Shown: piece after piece, positions 1-8,356 of the stretch
Layout of the letters: each line of letters opens with the position of its first letter
How positions within the stretch are numbered: position 1 is the first letter of the stretch
Assembly (NCBI RefSeq): GCF_004348535.1
Contig: NZ_SMJX01000063.1
Coordinates: forward strand, 1-34,172
Direction: 5' to 3'
Length of the DNA stretch: 34,172 nt
Source of the DNA: Actinomadura sp. KC216
GTDB lineage: Bacteria > Actinomycetota > Actinomycetes > Streptosporangiales > Streptosporangiaceae
Position numbers and translations under genes: made by a program
Notes under the pieces: generated by a model
The model's input: the letters and a program-made list of their open reading frames with translations, nothing else
Told to the model about the DNA's origin: nothing
Database searches by the model: none

Positions 1-1
1 G

Positions 2-793
2 GTCGCGGTGGGGCTGGTGGGCTGTCTTGCGGTGAGCGGGTGTTCGGGCGGTGAAGAGGCGTCCATCCTCGGGAAGCCGACGCTGGTCGCGGGGGTGCGG
101 CCGGATCTGCCGGGGATCGGGTTCAGGCTGGCGGACGGGCGGTTCGAGGGCCTGGACGTCGACGTGTCGCGGTACCTGGCCGACCGGATGGGGAAGAAGG
201 TCCGGTTCGCCCCGGCGCTCGCGGCCGATCGGGAGCGGCTGCTGCGGGACGGGAAGGTCGACATGGTGCTGACCTTCTGGCTGGAACCGGAATGGAAGCA
301 GCGGCTCGCGTTCGCCGGGCCGTACCTGCTGTCGTACCAGGACATCCTCGTCCGGGAGGGCGAGCGCGGGGTGCGCGGCGTCCGCGACCTGGAGGGCCGC
401 AGGATCTGCGCCGTTACGGGGTCGGGCGCCGCGGAGGCGGTGACGCGGGAGCGGCAGGTGGCGGCGGTGCCGGTGGCGGCGCGGTCCTACAACGAGTGCC
501 TGACGATGCTCGGCGACGGCCGGATCGACGCGATCACGACGAACGACACGATCCTGGCCGGGCTGAAGACGCGGCGGGGCGACGCGTTCCGGCTGCTGAA
601 CGCCAGGTTCGGGGAGCGGCGGACGGGCATCGCGATCCGCAAGGGCGACCCCGACGGCTGCGAGGCGCTCAACAAGGCCATCACCCATATGTACCAGGAC
701 GGGACGATGGCCAAGCTCATGGCGAAATGGTTTGGCACGTCCGGACTGGACCTGTCGGACGTCGAGGTCCCGCAGTTCGAGGGCTGCCTTTGA
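2..793 (+). CDS. Solute-binding lipoprotein, family 3 (5' partial)
   Basis: This is a periplasmic-type amino-acid-binding protein of an ABC importer, anchored outside the membrane. The frame is open to the left edge, and only a short hydrophobic stretch remains before the lipobox-like SGCSG. The true start and most of the signal peptide therefore lie outside the window. After the Cys comes a typical SBP_bac_3 fold: a first strand with VAGVRPDLPG, a FEGLDVDVSRYLA motif, VDMVLTFW in place of the usual D(M/L)(I/V)xAG(M/L)(T/S), a second-lobe RICAVTGSGAAE segment, and the C-terminal GTMAKLMAKWFG motif common in the family. No permease or ATPase genes are visible on the right side, so the rest of the transporter may lie upstream. 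The family call is solid. The ligand (glutamate or another polar amino acid) is only inferred. Confidence 0.85.
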   Translation, partial: VAVGLVGCLAVSGCSGGEEASILGKPTLVAGVRPDLPGIGFRLADGRFEGLDVDVSRYLADRMGKKVRFAPALAADRERLLRDGKVDMVLTFWLEPEWKQRLAFAGPYLLSYQDILVREGERGVRGVRDLEGRRICAVTGSGAAEAVTRERQVAAVPVAARSYNECLTMLGDGRIDAITTNDTILAGLKTRRGDAFRLLNARFGERRTGIAIRKGDPDGCEALNKAITHMYQDGTMAKLMAKWFGTSGLDLSDVEVPQFEGCL

Positions 794-858
794 CTCGCTC
801 CCGGATTCGGGGTGATGCGCGCGGGAATGACCACGTCCGGCTGAAGGAGGGGGTGGCT

Positions 859-1821
859 ATGGGGCAGGCGCGGGACGTGTGGCCGCGGTTGCGGGTCGAT
901 GACTGGAGCGACACGCGCGACACGCTGCACATGTGGACGCAGATCGTCGGGAAGGTCCGGCTCGTGCACGCGCCGCTGGTGAACCACTGGTGGCAGGTGA
1001 CGCTGTACGTCAGCCCGCGCGGCCTCACGACGTCCGCGATCCCGTACTGGGGCGGGGCGTTCGACATCGAGTTCGACTTCGTCGACCATCGGCTGCACCT
1101 GCGCGCGAGCGACGGCGGCACGGGCGGGTTCGCGCTGGCGCCGATGCCGGTCTCGGAGTTCTACGACCGGACGATGCGCGCCCTCGCCGACCTCGGGATC
1201 GAGACGGCCATCCAGGGGCGTCCGAACGAGGTCGACCCGTCGATCCCGTTCGCGGACGACGATCGGCACGCCTCCTACGACGCGGCCGCGGCGCACCTGT
1301 TCTGGCGGCAGCTCCTCCAGGCGGCGCGGGTGATGGGCGAGTTCCGGTCCCGTTTCGTCGGCAAGGTCAGTCCGGTGCATTTCTTCTGGGGTGCGATGGA
1401 CCTCGCCTGCACGCGGTTCTCAGGGCGGGAGGCTCCCCGGCATCCGGGCGGTGCCCCCAACTGCGGTGACTGGGTCATGGAGGAGGGGTACTCGCAGGAG
1501 CTCAGCAGTTGCGGGTTCTGGCCGGGGGGTGGTGACGAGGGCGCCTTCTACGCCTACGCCTACCCCGAGCCAGAGGGATTCGCCGACCGTCCCGTTGGGC
1601 CGTCTGGTGCGTTCTACAGCCAGGAGAACGGCCAGTTCCTGTTGCCGTACGAGGTCGTGCGCGCGGCGTCCGATCCCGACCAGGCGTTGCTCGAATTCCT
1701 GCAGGGGACGTATGAGGCGGCGGCCGATCTGGCCGACTGGGACAGGTCCGCCCTGGAAGCGGACCCGGCCAGGTGGGCGCACAAGGCGCGTGTCCGCGAA
1801 CCCCATACGTTCGCCACCTGA
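859..1821 (+). CDS. DUF5996 family protein
   Basis: The 320-residue product matches what I recall of the DUF5996 family: an N-terminal WPxLRVDDWSDTRDTLHMWTQ segment, NHWWQVTLYVSPRGLTTSAI, a central FDIEFDFVDHRL strand, and a conserved SPVHFFWGAMDLACTRFSGR block followed by PRHPGG. The function is unknown. The protein has no signal peptide or membrane segment, so it is probably cytoplasmic. I chose the ATG because AAGGAGG at 845-851 sits 7 bases ahead of it. An open frame reaching back to about 292 overlaps the preceding gene out of frame and has no support. The gene is convergent with the sigma/anti-sigma pair, and a GC-rich inverted repeat (CCCGGC/GCCGGG) lies in the short gap between them. 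Confidence 0.9.
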   Translation: MGQARDVWPRLRVDDWSDTRDTLHMWTQIVGKVRLVHAPLVNHWWQVTLYVSPRGLTTSAIPYWGGAFDIEFDFVDHRLHLRASDGGTGGFALAPMPVSEFYDRTMRALADLGIETAIQGRPNEVDPSIPFADDDRHASYDAAAAHLFWRQLLQAARVMGEFRSRFVGKVSPVHFFWGAMDLACTRFSGREAPRHPGGAPNCGDWVMEEGYSQELSSCGFWPGGGDEGAFYAYAYPEPEGFADRPVGPSGAFYSQENGQFLLPYEVVRAASDPDQALLEFLQGTYEAAADLADWDRSALEADPARWAHKARVREPHTFAT

Positions 1822-1855
1822 CGATCGCGGCGCCCGGCAGGCCCGGCCGCCGGGG

Positions 1856-2560
1856 TCAGTTTCCTCGGGATTCGCCGGATTCGGTGCCCGTGCTGGGCGG
1901 CGTGCCGGTGTCCGGGTAGGTGGACGGTGGAGGCCCGCCGCCCAAGCCTCCCTCGCTCGTCGTGCTGTTGCCCGAACCGGCGTCGGTCTTGGCCGGCGCG
2001 TTGCCGTTGTTGTCGCCGGGCCCGCGCGGGGGCGTCGGGGTGTGCCGCGGCGGGTTCGGCTTGGTGTCGCTGGTCTTCTTCGGCCGGCCGGGCGCGCCGC
2101 TCGGCTTGCCGCGTTCCTTCTCCTTGCCGTGCGGGGACGGCGCCGAAGGGGTCGTGGACGGCGCGGGCGACGAGGGCTTGGTGGCCGGGTTCTCCTCGCT
2201 GTCGGTGCCCTTGGGATCGCGACTGATCGGGCTTTGCGAGGGCGCCGGGTCGCTGCCCGGGAACTGCCCGGTGATCGTGGCGTAGGCGGCCCCGCCGGTC
2301 AGGATGAGCGAGCCGCCCACGACGGCCAGGGCCTTGATCGTCAGGAAGCGGCGCAGGGCGGCCGTCCTGGACCGGGGCGCGGGACGCGGCGCGGCCATGA
2401 AGGCGGCGACGGCGGCGTCCTCGCCCGCGAGTTCCTCCGGACGGCCCGGCGCGGCGGCCGCGGTGAGGAGGGTGTGCAGCCGGGCATGGTCGTACGCGCC
2501 GTCGAGGATGCGCTCGGCGGCTCGCCTGTCGAGGTACCCGGCCTGCTGATGGTCGCTCAT
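1856..2560 (-). CDS. Membrane protein, putative anti-sigma factor
   Basis: The 234-residue product has a short cytoplasmic N-terminal region (about 1-80), one transmembrane segment (about 83-105, LAVVGGSLILTGGAAYA), and a long low-complexity extracytoplasmic tail rich in Pro, Ser, Thr and Gly. Its ATG overlaps the TGA of the upstream sigma gene (ATGA), so the two are translationally coupled. That arrangement is typical of an ECF sigma factor and its membrane-bound antagonist. I see no HxxxCxxC zinc anti-sigma motif, so the regulatory role is inferred from context and topology. It could instead be a surface protein that belongs to the regulon. The tail suggests wall spanning. Confidence 0.7.
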   Translation of the reverse strand: MSDHQQAGYLDRRAAERILDGAYDHARLHTLLTAAAAPGRPEELAGEDAAVAAFMAAPRPAPRSRTAALRRFLTIKALAVVGGSLILTGGAAYATITGQFPGSDPAPSQSPISRDPKGTDSEENPATKPSSPAPSTTPSAPSPHGKEKERGKPSGAPGRPKKTSDTKPNPPRHTPTPPRGPGDNNGNAPAKTDAGSGNSTTSEGGLGGGPPPSTYPDTGTPPSTGTESGESRGN

Positions 2561-3297
2561 GACACCCCTTCAGCGCCGGTACCACCGCTTTTGTCACTCT
2601 GGGCGAAGCGACGAGTGCCGGATCGCGCGTCCGCGCCGCCCGGATCGCCGCTTGGACCGGCGCTTGGACCGGCGCCTGGACGGGCGTCCGGCTCCACGGC
2701 CGTATCCGTATCCGGATCCATGCCGGCGGTGTCCGGTTCGGCGGGGGCCAGGCGCTCGGCGAGGCGCCGCAGACCGCGGTAGGCGGCGGTCCGCACGGCG
2801 CCGGGACGCTTGCCGAGGACCTTCCCGGCGGACTTGGCGTCCAGCCCGACGACGACGCGGAGCAGCACCGCCTCGGCCTGGTCGCGCGGGAGTTCGGAGA
2901 TCAGCCGCAGGGCGCCCTGGGTGGCGATGCCGTCCAGCGCGTCCAGTTCGGTATCGACGTCGGCGGCCATCGCGACCAGTTCCTCGACGGGGAGGTCGGA
3001 GCCGGGCCGCCGCGACTTGCGGCGCAGGTGGTCCAGCGCCCGGTGCCGGGTGATCGTCGCGGTCCAGCCGCGGAACCCGTCGAGGTCGCCGCGGAAGGTG
3101 GGCAGGTCCCTGGCGATCTGCAGCCAGGCCTCCGAGGTGACGTCCTCGGCGTCGGGGCCGACGAGCGCGCCCGCGAACCGGATCAGCCGCGGCTGGACGT
3201 CGCGGTAGAGCATGCGAAAGGACTCCTCGTCGCCGTCCTGCGCCGCCCGCAGGGCACGGCCGAGTTCCTCCTCGTCGGCCCGGTCCACCCACGCCAT
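2557..3297 (-). CDS. ECF-type RNA polymerase sigma factor
   Basis: The product is about 246 residues. Region 2 is visible as DEESFRMLYRDVQPRLIRFA followed by the AEDVTSEAWLQIARDL and FRGWTATITRHRALDHLRR segments, which form the -10 recognition helix. Region 4 is the ISELPRDQAEAVLLRVV and GLDAKSAGKVLGKRPGAVRTAAYRGLRRL helix-turn-helix, for the -35. A Pro/Asp/Gly-rich C-terminal tail of about 50 residues follows and is longer than in most ECF factors. The start is the ATG at 3297. An in-frame ATG at 3328 is possible and would add ten residues. The gene couples to the downstream membrane protein by a 4-base overlap and is divergent from the cell-surface polysaccharide genes at 3413 onward. Confidence 0.9.
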   Translation of the reverse strand: MAWVDRADEEELGRALRAAQDGDEESFRMLYRDVQPRLIRFAGALVGPDAEDVTSEAWLQIARDLPTFRGDLDGFRGWTATITRHRALDHLRRKSRRPGSDLPVEELVAMAADVDTELDALDGIATQGALRLISELPRDQAEAVLLRVVVGLDAKSAGKVLGKRPGAVRTAAYRGLRRLAERLAPAEPDTAGMDPDTDTAVEPDARPGAGPSAGPSGDPGGADARSGTRRFAQSDKSGGTGAEGVS

Positions 3298-3353
3298 TGT
3301 GCAGGGATTCTGACAGGCGTGTGACATGTACGCAGGTGTTCGGCGCTGAAGCA

Positions 3354-3390
3354 GTGAACGTCCGGGGCGGCACGGCACCCGGGCGTTCAC
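3354..3390. promoter_or_regulatory. Inverted repeat in divergent promoter region
   Basis: The perfect arms GTGAACG (3354-3360) and CGTTCAC (3384-3390) lie 30 bases apart, close to three helical turns. They sit between the sigma gene and the gene starting at 3413. The spacing suits a looped dimeric operator better than a compact hairpin. No regulator is identified, and a 7-base arm could arise by chance. Confidence 0.3.
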
Positions 3391-3412
3391 CCCCCTCACG
3401 ACGTGTGACGAG

Positions 3413-3988
3413 ATGTGGACGGAAATGATCCGCGACCCCATATCCGGCGGTGCCCGCCACCGCCGGGACAGGCTGGTCGTCACGGGCATCCCGCCGGTCG
3501 CCCCGCCCGAGACCGAAACGCTCATCGAACCGGCCGCCTGGACGGAGACCGAAACCGAGCCCGGCACCGCGGCCGAGCACACCGCGGAGACCGCGGGCGC
3601 GCCGGTGTTCGTCGACTCGACCGGTGGGCGCGCGCGGCTCGGACGGCGGCTCGGGCTCGCCGCCGGGTCGGTCCTCATCGTGTTCCTGGGCGCGCTCGGC
3701 ATCGGCATGGCGACCGGGCCTGACGTGCCGTTCACGCCGTGGAAGGAGCCGTCCGTCCGGCCGAGCGTGGAACCGAGCCGTCCGCCCGGGCCGACGCGGG
3801 AGCCGAGCGACCAGCGCGCCGGCGGACCTGGAGCCGGCGGGCCGGCCACGGGCACGACTCCCGCGCCGCCTGGGTCCTCCGCCGCCGCTCCGCCGTCGTC
3901 GCGACCTGCGCCGCCCGCGTCCACGAGCCGTCCGGGCAAGTCGCAGGCGAGCCCGCCCGCGTGGGGACGCAAGAAGAAGAGCAATTGA
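3413..3988 (+). CDS. Proline-rich single-pass membrane protein
   Basis: The 191-residue product is of unrecognised family. It has an acidic, Thr/Glu-rich N-terminal part (to about 75), one transmembrane helix (about 82-103, LAAGSVLIVFLGALGIGMA), a Pro/Ser/Gly-rich outer part, and a basic C-terminus with GRKKKSN. The last 28 bases overlap the start region of the deacetylase/glycosyltransferase gene, so the two are almost certainly co-transcribed. By position it may be an accessory or anchoring subunit for surface glycan synthesis, but that is inference. An in-frame ATG at 3425 is an alternative start. Low-complexity composition makes homology calls weak. Confidence 0.65.
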   Translation: MWTEMIRDPISGGARHRRDRLVVTGIPPVAPPETETLIEPAAWTETETEPGTAAEHTAETAGAPVFVDSTGGRARLGRRLGLAAGSVLIVFLGALGIGMATGPDVPFTPWKEPSVRPSVEPSRPPGPTREPSDQRAGGPGAGGPATGTTPAPPGSSAAAPPSSRPAPPASTSRPGKSQASPPAWGRKKKSN

Positions 3989-6210
3989 CCGCGCGGCGCG
4001 GCGAGCCGCGGGGGCACTGGGTCCTGCTGGTGCTCGGCGGCCTCGTGCTGACCGTGCTCCTGCTGCTGGACGGGTTCGCCAACGGCGTCGTCGGCGAGGC
4101 GCCCCGGGACGAGCGTCCCGAACCGGGGCCGGGCGCCGGGACCGTTCCGGGCGCGGTCGCCTCCGGCGGGCCGGTCGTCAACCTCGCGGACGGCGTCCCG
4201 CGCAGCCGCCGGATGCCCCCGAAGACGATCGCGCTGACCTTCGACGACGGGCCCGACCCGGTCTGGACGCCGCGCCTGCTGGACGTCCTGCGCCGCCACA
4301 GCGCGCACGCCACGTTCTTCACGGTCGGGGCGCGCGTGGCCGAGAACCCCGGCCTGACGCGCCGGATCCTGCGCGAGGGCCACGAGATCGGGTCGCACAC
4401 GTACTCGCACGTGGACCTCGCCACCGCCCCGGCATGGCGGGCGGGCCTGGAGCTCGATCTCACGCAGCGGGCGCTGGCGGGGGCGGCGGGCGTGCACACG
4501 CGGCTGATGCGGATGCCGTACTCGTCCCGTCCGGACGGGCTGACCGGGCCGGAGTGGCGCGCGGCCGAGCGGGCGGGCGAGGACGGGTACATCGTCGTCC
4601 TCACCGACCGCGACACCGAGGACTGGGCGCGTCCCGGCACGGCGAAGATCGTCCAGGCGGCGCTGGCCGGGGCGGAGCGGGGCGAGGGCGCGGTGGTGAT
4701 GCTGCACGACTCCGGCGGCGACCGGGCCGGGACCGTCGCGGCCGTCGAGCAGATCATCCGGCGGCTCCAGCCGCAGGGATACCGCTTCACCACGCTCACC
4801 GAGGCGCTGAACATGCCGTCCGCGGTCGTCCCGGTGCCCGCGCGAGAGAAGGCCGTGGGCTGGACGCTCGTCGCCGCGCAGCGCGCCGCGTCCGCCCTCA
4901 CCGGGACGATGGGCGTGCTGTTCGCGGTGGCCGGGATCGCGTACGTGCTGAGGCTGGTGGCGCTGCTGCTGTTCGCGCACGTCCACATGCGGCGCGTCCG
5001 TGGCCTGTCGCGCCGCGGCCGCCACGCCGCCGCCCTCGACCCCGACGGGACCGGCGCGCACCTGGCGCCCATGCCGGACGACGACCTGCCGCCCGATCCG
5101 TTCCCGCCCGTCTCCGTGATCGTCCCCGCGTACAACGAGGAGGCGAACATCGCGGCGACGGTCGCCTCGCTCCTCGACACCGACTACCCGGGCACCGTCG
5201 AGGTGATCGTGGTGGACGACGGATCCACCGACCGCACACCGCTGATCGTCGAGTCGATCGCGCTGCCGACCGTCCACCTGCTCCGCAAGCCGAACGGCGG
5301 CAAGCCCAGCGCGCTCAACGCGGGCATCGGCGTCGCCCGGGCCGAGATCCTCGTGCTGGTGGACGGCGACACCGTCTTCCAGCGCGACACCATCCGCCAC
5401 CTCGTCGCGCCGTTCGGCGACCCGCGGGTCGGGGCGGTCAGCGGCAACACCAAGGTCGCCAACCGGGGCGGCATCCTCGGCCGCTGGCAGCACATCGAGT
5501 ACGTGATCGGGTTCAACCTCGACCGGCGGATGTTCGACGTCCTGCAGTGCATGCCGACCGTCCCCGGCGCGATCGGCGCGTTCCGCCGTTCGGTGCTGGC
5601 GCGGCTGGGCGGCGTCCCGGGCGACACCCTCGCCGAGGACACCGACCTCACCATGGCGATCTGCCGCACCGGGCTGCGCGTCGTCTACGAGGAGAAGGCC
5701 CTGGCGTGGACGGAGGCGCCGGCCACGCTGCGGCAGCTGTGGAGGCAGCGCTACCGCTGGTGCTACGGCACGATGCAGGCGATGTGGAAGCACCGCCGCT
5801 CCGTCATCGAGAGCGGCGGCTCGGGACGGTTCGGCCGCCGCTGCCTCCCCTACCTGACCCTGTTCCAGATCGTGCTGCCGCTGTTCGCGCCCGCCATCGA
5901 CCTGTTCGCGCTGTTCGGCCTGCTGTTCCTCGACCCGGCCGTGCCCGTCCTCACGTGGCTGGTCTTCGTCGCCGCGCAGGCCGCCGCGGGTGCCTACGCG
6001 CTCTGGCTGGACGGCGAACGGATCCGCCCGCTCTGGACCCTGCCGCTCCAGCAGTTCGTCTACCGGCAGCTGATGTACCTGGTGGTCGTCCAGTCCGTGG
6101 CGACCGCGCTGCTGGGGGCGCGGCTGGGCTGGCACACCGTCCGCCGGACGGGCACGTTCACGGATGTGCGAAGCCGGGAACAATCCCAGGGTCCCATCGG
6201 TTACACATGA
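3961..6210 (+). CDS. Bifunctional polysaccharide deacetylase / family 2 glycosyltransferase
   Basis: This is a membrane protein of about 749 residues. An N-terminal transmembrane helix is followed by a NodB-type deacetylase: TFDDGP with the catalytic and metal Asp near residues 93-94, SHTYSHVD supplying the metal histidines, RMPYSSRP and MLHDSGG. A second membrane segment (about 310-335) leads to a GT-A glycosyltransferase with VSVIVPAYNEE, VVDDGSTD, LVDGDT (DxD), AEDTDLTM and QRYRW, the set seen in processive GT2 synthases. Several C-terminal membrane helices follow. The natural reading is synthesis, export and partial N-deacetylation of a beta-linked GlcNAc-type surface polymer. Streptomyces MatB has a similar architecture, as I recall it. 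The start is uncertain: GTG 3961, or TTG 3985, which overlaps the previous stop and follows GAAGAAGAG. Confidence 0.9.
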   Translation: MGTQEEEQLTARRGEPRGHWVLLVLGGLVLTVLLLLDGFANGVVGEAPRDERPEPGPGAGTVPGAVASGGPVVNLADGVPRSRRMPPKTIALTFDDGPDPVWTPRLLDVLRRHSAHATFFTVGARVAENPGLTRRILREGHEIGSHTYSHVDLATAPAWRAGLELDLTQRALAGAAGVHTRLMRMPYSSRPDGLTGPEWRAAERAGEDGYIVVLTDRDTEDWARPGTAKIVQAALAGAERGEGAVVMLHDSGGDRAGTVAAVEQIIRRLQPQGYRFTTLTEALNMPSAVVPVPAREKAVGWTLVAAQRAASALTGTMGVLFAVAGIAYVLRLVALLLFAHVHMRRVRGLSRRGRHAAALDPDGTGAHLAPMPDDDLPPDPFPPVSVIVPAYNEEANIAATVASLLDTDYPGTVEVIVVDDGSTDRTPLIVESIALPTVHLLRKPNGGKPSALNAGIGVARAEILVLVDGDTVFQRDTIRHLVAPFGDPRVGAVSGNTKVANRGGILGRWQHIEYVIGFNLDRRMFDVLQCMPTVPGAIGAFRRSVLARLGGVPGDTLAEDTDLTMAICRTGLRVVYEEKALAWTEAPATLRQLWRQRYRWCYGTMQAMWKHRRSVIESGGSGRFGRRCLPYLTLFQIVLPLFAPAIDLFALFGLLFLDPAVPVLTWLVFVAAQAAAGAYALWLDGERIRPLWTLPLQQFVYRQLMYLVVVQSVATALLGARLGWHTVRRTGTFTDVRSREQSQGPIGYT

Positions 6211-6321
6211 CAGCCGGTGTGCCTGGTGTCCCCGGGCCTCACCTTTTGCCTTCACGGAATACCGTCCGGCTGGAGCCGTGTTGTGCCTTTCGCCGAGAGG
6301 CGACCCCACACACCGGCGCAA

Positions 6322-6364
6322 GATCAGAGCCCCGCCGGGTCGCAGGATCCGGCGGGGTCTGATC
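6322..6364 (+). terminator. Strong hairpin terminator
   Basis: The arms GATCAGA-CCCCGCCGG (6322-6338) and its complement (6349-6364) pair over 16 bases with one bulged G around a 10-base loop, followed by ATTTCC. It lies 110 bases after the glycosyltransferase stop and ends 33 bases before tenA, so it separates the two transcription units. Confidence 0.7.
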
Positions 6365-6397
6365 ATTTCCGGACCTCGGGGATGCGAGACTGCGGCC

Positions 6398-7009
6398 ATG
6401 AGTCTCGCGGCGCATCTGGAGGAGCTCGGCCGTCCGCTGGTGGACGAGCAGCTCAAGCACCCCACCGTTGAGGGCATCGCCCAAGGAACCCTGGACGAGG
6501 CGATATTCCGCTCCTGGCTGGAGCAGGACTACCTCTTCCTCCACGACTACGTCCGCGTGTTCTCCCGCCTCGCCTGGCAGGCCCCCGCCGCCCATCTCGG
6601 CGACCTCGTCGATCTCGCCTACGCGACGTTCCACGACGAGCTCGACCTGCACCGCTCCCTCTCCGCGAGCTTCGACGCCGACCTGGACGGCGCCCAGAAG
6701 GGCCCGGCCTGCGCCGCCTACACGTCGTTCCTCCTGGACAGTGCCGCCACCTACGCGGACGGCCTCGCCGCCCTCTACCCCTGCATGTGGGGTTACTCCA
6801 CGCTAGGACGCCGCCTGGCCGAGAACCCGCCGTCCGACCCCCGCTACCGCCGCTGGGTCGACACCTACGCCGACCCCGCCTTCGCCGCACTCACCGCCCG
6901 CATCGCCCAAATGATCAACGAATCCGGCGCCGACCCGCAAACCGCCGAACGCCTGTTCCTAGAAGGCATGCACCACGAACTAGCCTTCTGGGACGTCCCC
7001 GGCTCATAG
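6398..7009 (+). CDS. tenA: TenA family protein (thiaminase II / aminopyrimidine aminohydrolase)
   Basis: The 203-residue product has the normal TenA length and all-helical signature. An early WLEQDYLFLHDYVRVFSRL helix carries the conserved Asp and Tyr that contact the pyrimidine. YPCMWGY carries the catalytic Cys, and LEGMHHELAFWD near the C-terminus supplies the conserved Glu. TenA enzymes hydrolyse thiamin or, more often, deaminate aminopyrimidine breakdown products so that HMP can be reused. This fits the riboswitch-controlled transporter near 22.5 kb. The ATG at 6398 directly follows GCGGCC, so the SD is weak. No TPP riboswitch is visible here; the upstream structure is a terminator. The gene is followed by a copy of the dispersed repeat. 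Confidence 0.9.
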   Translation: MSLAAHLEELGRPLVDEQLKHPTVEGIAQGTLDEAIFRSWLEQDYLFLHDYVRVFSRLAWQAPAAHLGDLVDLAYATFHDELDLHRSLSASFDADLDGAQKGPACAAYTSFLLDSAATYADGLAALYPCMWGYSTLGRRLAENPPSDPRYRRWVDTYADPAFAALTARIAQMINESGADPQTAERLFLEGMHHELAFWDVPGS

Positions 7010-7037
7010 CGATCGCTGCTGTGCTCATGGCCTCGCC

Positions 7038-7210
7038 CTCCTCCTTCGGCCCTGGCGGGCCTCCATCGTCGGGCGCTGCGCGCGATCGCTGCATCGCTCC
7101 GTCTCGCCTGGCGGCTCGCTGCGCGATCAGGTTCTCGCTTCGCTCGAACCTGCCTTCGGACGCGATCGCAGGCGTTGAGGTTGTTGCGTGGTTGCGGTGG
7201 TGGCTGGGGT
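7038..7210. repeat. Dispersed intergenic repeat, copy A
   Basis: This 173-base segment between convergent genes is nearly identical to 27116-27288 in the same orientation. Shared blocks include CTCCTTCGGCCCTGGCGGGC, CTCGCCTGGCGGCTCGCTGC, GCGCGATCAGGTTCTCGC and CCTTCGGACGCGATCGCAGG. It contains small hairpins (GGCCC-TGGC-GGGCC; AGGTTC...GAACCT) and several CGATCG palindromes. The copies differ by a few substitutions and small indels that break any common reading frame, so it is not a conserved gene. I saw no flanking target-site duplication. Confidence 0.85.
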
Positions 7211-7219
7211 AGGCGCCGA

Positions 7220-8326
7220 TCAGGCTGTTGCGTGGCTGGGGTGCGTGCGTCCGCTTTGGTGTGGTGGGTAGTCGGTGTAGCCCTTGGCGCCGCCTTTGTG
7301 GAGGAGGCTGGGGTTGTGCGGAGTTAGGTCCGCGCCTGTGGCGAAGCGGGCGGGGAGGTCGGGGTTCGCGACGAAGAGGCGGCCGAAGGAGAAGATGTCG
7401 GCCAGGCCCGCGGCGACGGCCTCTTCCCCGGCTTGCCGGGAGGTCGGCTCGGGGCCGTTGTAGTTTCCGATCAGGGTGCCTGACCAGCGGGGACGCAGGT
7501 CGGCCAGCGCCTCGTAGGCGCCGCGCTCGATGATGTGCAGGTAGGCGAGGCCGAGCGGGTCGAGGGTGTCGACGAGGGCGCGGTAGGTGCCCTTCGGGTC
7601 CTGTTCGGCGATCTCGTTCTCGGGGTTGTCCGGGGAGATGCGCAGGGCGACGCGTTCGGGGCCGATCTCGGCGGCCACGGCGGTCACGACGTCCAGCGTG
7701 AAGCGGAGCCGTCCGGCGCGCGAGCCGCCGTAGCGGTCGGTGCGGCGGTTGGTGTTCTCGGCGAGGAACTGCTGGATGAGGTAGCCGTTCGCGCCGTGCA
7801 GCTCCACCCCGTCGAACCCGGCCCGGACGGCGTTGCGGGCGGCGGCCGCGAAGTCGGTGACCGTCGCCTCCACCTCGGCCGTCGTCATCGGACACGGCGT
7901 CACGTGCGGGACGCGGCCCTCAACGGTGTGGATCGTCTCCGACTCGATCCGGACGGCCGAGGGGGCGACGGGCGTCGCGCGGCCCGGCAGGGTCAGCGGG
8001 TGCGACATGCGGCCGACATGCCAGAGCTGGGCGAAGATCGTCCCGCCGGCGGCGTGCACGGCCTCGGTGACCGCGCGCCACCCGGCGACCTGCGCGTCCG
8101 TCGTGAGGCCGGGGACGCCGGGCTCGCCCTTGCCGAGCGCGCCCGGCCAGATCCCCTCGCTGACGATCAGCCCGGCCGTCGCGCGCTGCGCGTAGTACTC
8201 GGCGGTCAGCGGATGCGGGACGCCGGTCGCGTCGTCCGCGCGGTTGCGCGTCATCGGCGCCATCGCGATCCGGTTGCGGAGTGTCAGGTGCGGTCCCTCG
8301 TAGGGGAGCAGCAGCGGGCTGGTCAT
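7220..8326 (-). CDS. Old yellow enzyme family alkene reductase (FMN)
   Basis: The 368-residue product is NAD(P)H-dependent and FMN-bound, and reduces activated C=C bonds. Family marks are RNRIAMAPMTRNRA at the first strand, FAQLWHVGRMSHP, the substrate-binding His/Asn in ELHGANGYLIQQFL, TDRYGGS, and FGRLFVANPDLP near the C-terminus, which is the phosphate-binding loop. It resembles the NemA/xenobiotic reductase branch. The ATG at 8326 has GGGAGG at 8334-8339; a start 15 bases earlier is less likely. The gene follows ridA by 30 bases, so the two form an operon divergent from a MarR regulator. That suggests induction by an electrophile or aromatic ligand. The 3' end lies close to the repeat and encodes a His/Pro-rich tail. 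Confidence 0.92.
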   Translation of the reverse strand: MTSPLLLPYEGPHLTLRNRIAMAPMTRNRADDATGVPHPLTAEYYAQRATAGLIVSEGIWPGALGKGEPGVPGLTTDAQVAGWRAVTEAVHAAGGTIFAQLWHVGRMSHPLTLPGRATPVAPSAVRIESETIHTVEGRVPHVTPCPMTTAEVEATVTDFAAAARNAVRAGFDGVELHGANGYLIQQFLAENTNRRTDRYGGSRAGRLRFTLDVVTAVAAEIGPERVALRISPDNPENEIAEQDPKGTYRALVDTLDPLGLAYLHIIERGAYEALADLRPRWSGTLIGNYNGPEPTSRQAGEEAVAAGLADIFSFGRLFVANPDLPARFATGADLTPHNPSLLHKGGAKGYTDYPPHQSGRTHPSHATA

Positions 8327-8356
8327 CGTCGTGCCTCCCAACGTCCGGTCGGTTCC

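Noticed and set aside
6211-6397. TPP riboswitch in front of tenA
   Set aside because: No CUGAGA or TGAACCTG-type core is present. The structure there is a simple long hairpin.
2557-6477. Very long open frame on the minus strand (about 1300 codons) covering the deacetylase/glycosyltransferase gene
   Set aside because: Only its last 246 codons are real (the sigma factor). The rest is Arg/Gly/Asp-rich low-complexity sequence antisense to a gene with complete enzyme motifs, a usual artefact of GC-rich DNA.
7038-7210. Repeat as a transposase-bearing insertion sequence
   Set aside because: It is too short to encode a transposase, has no terminal inverted repeats that I could identify, and shows no target duplication.
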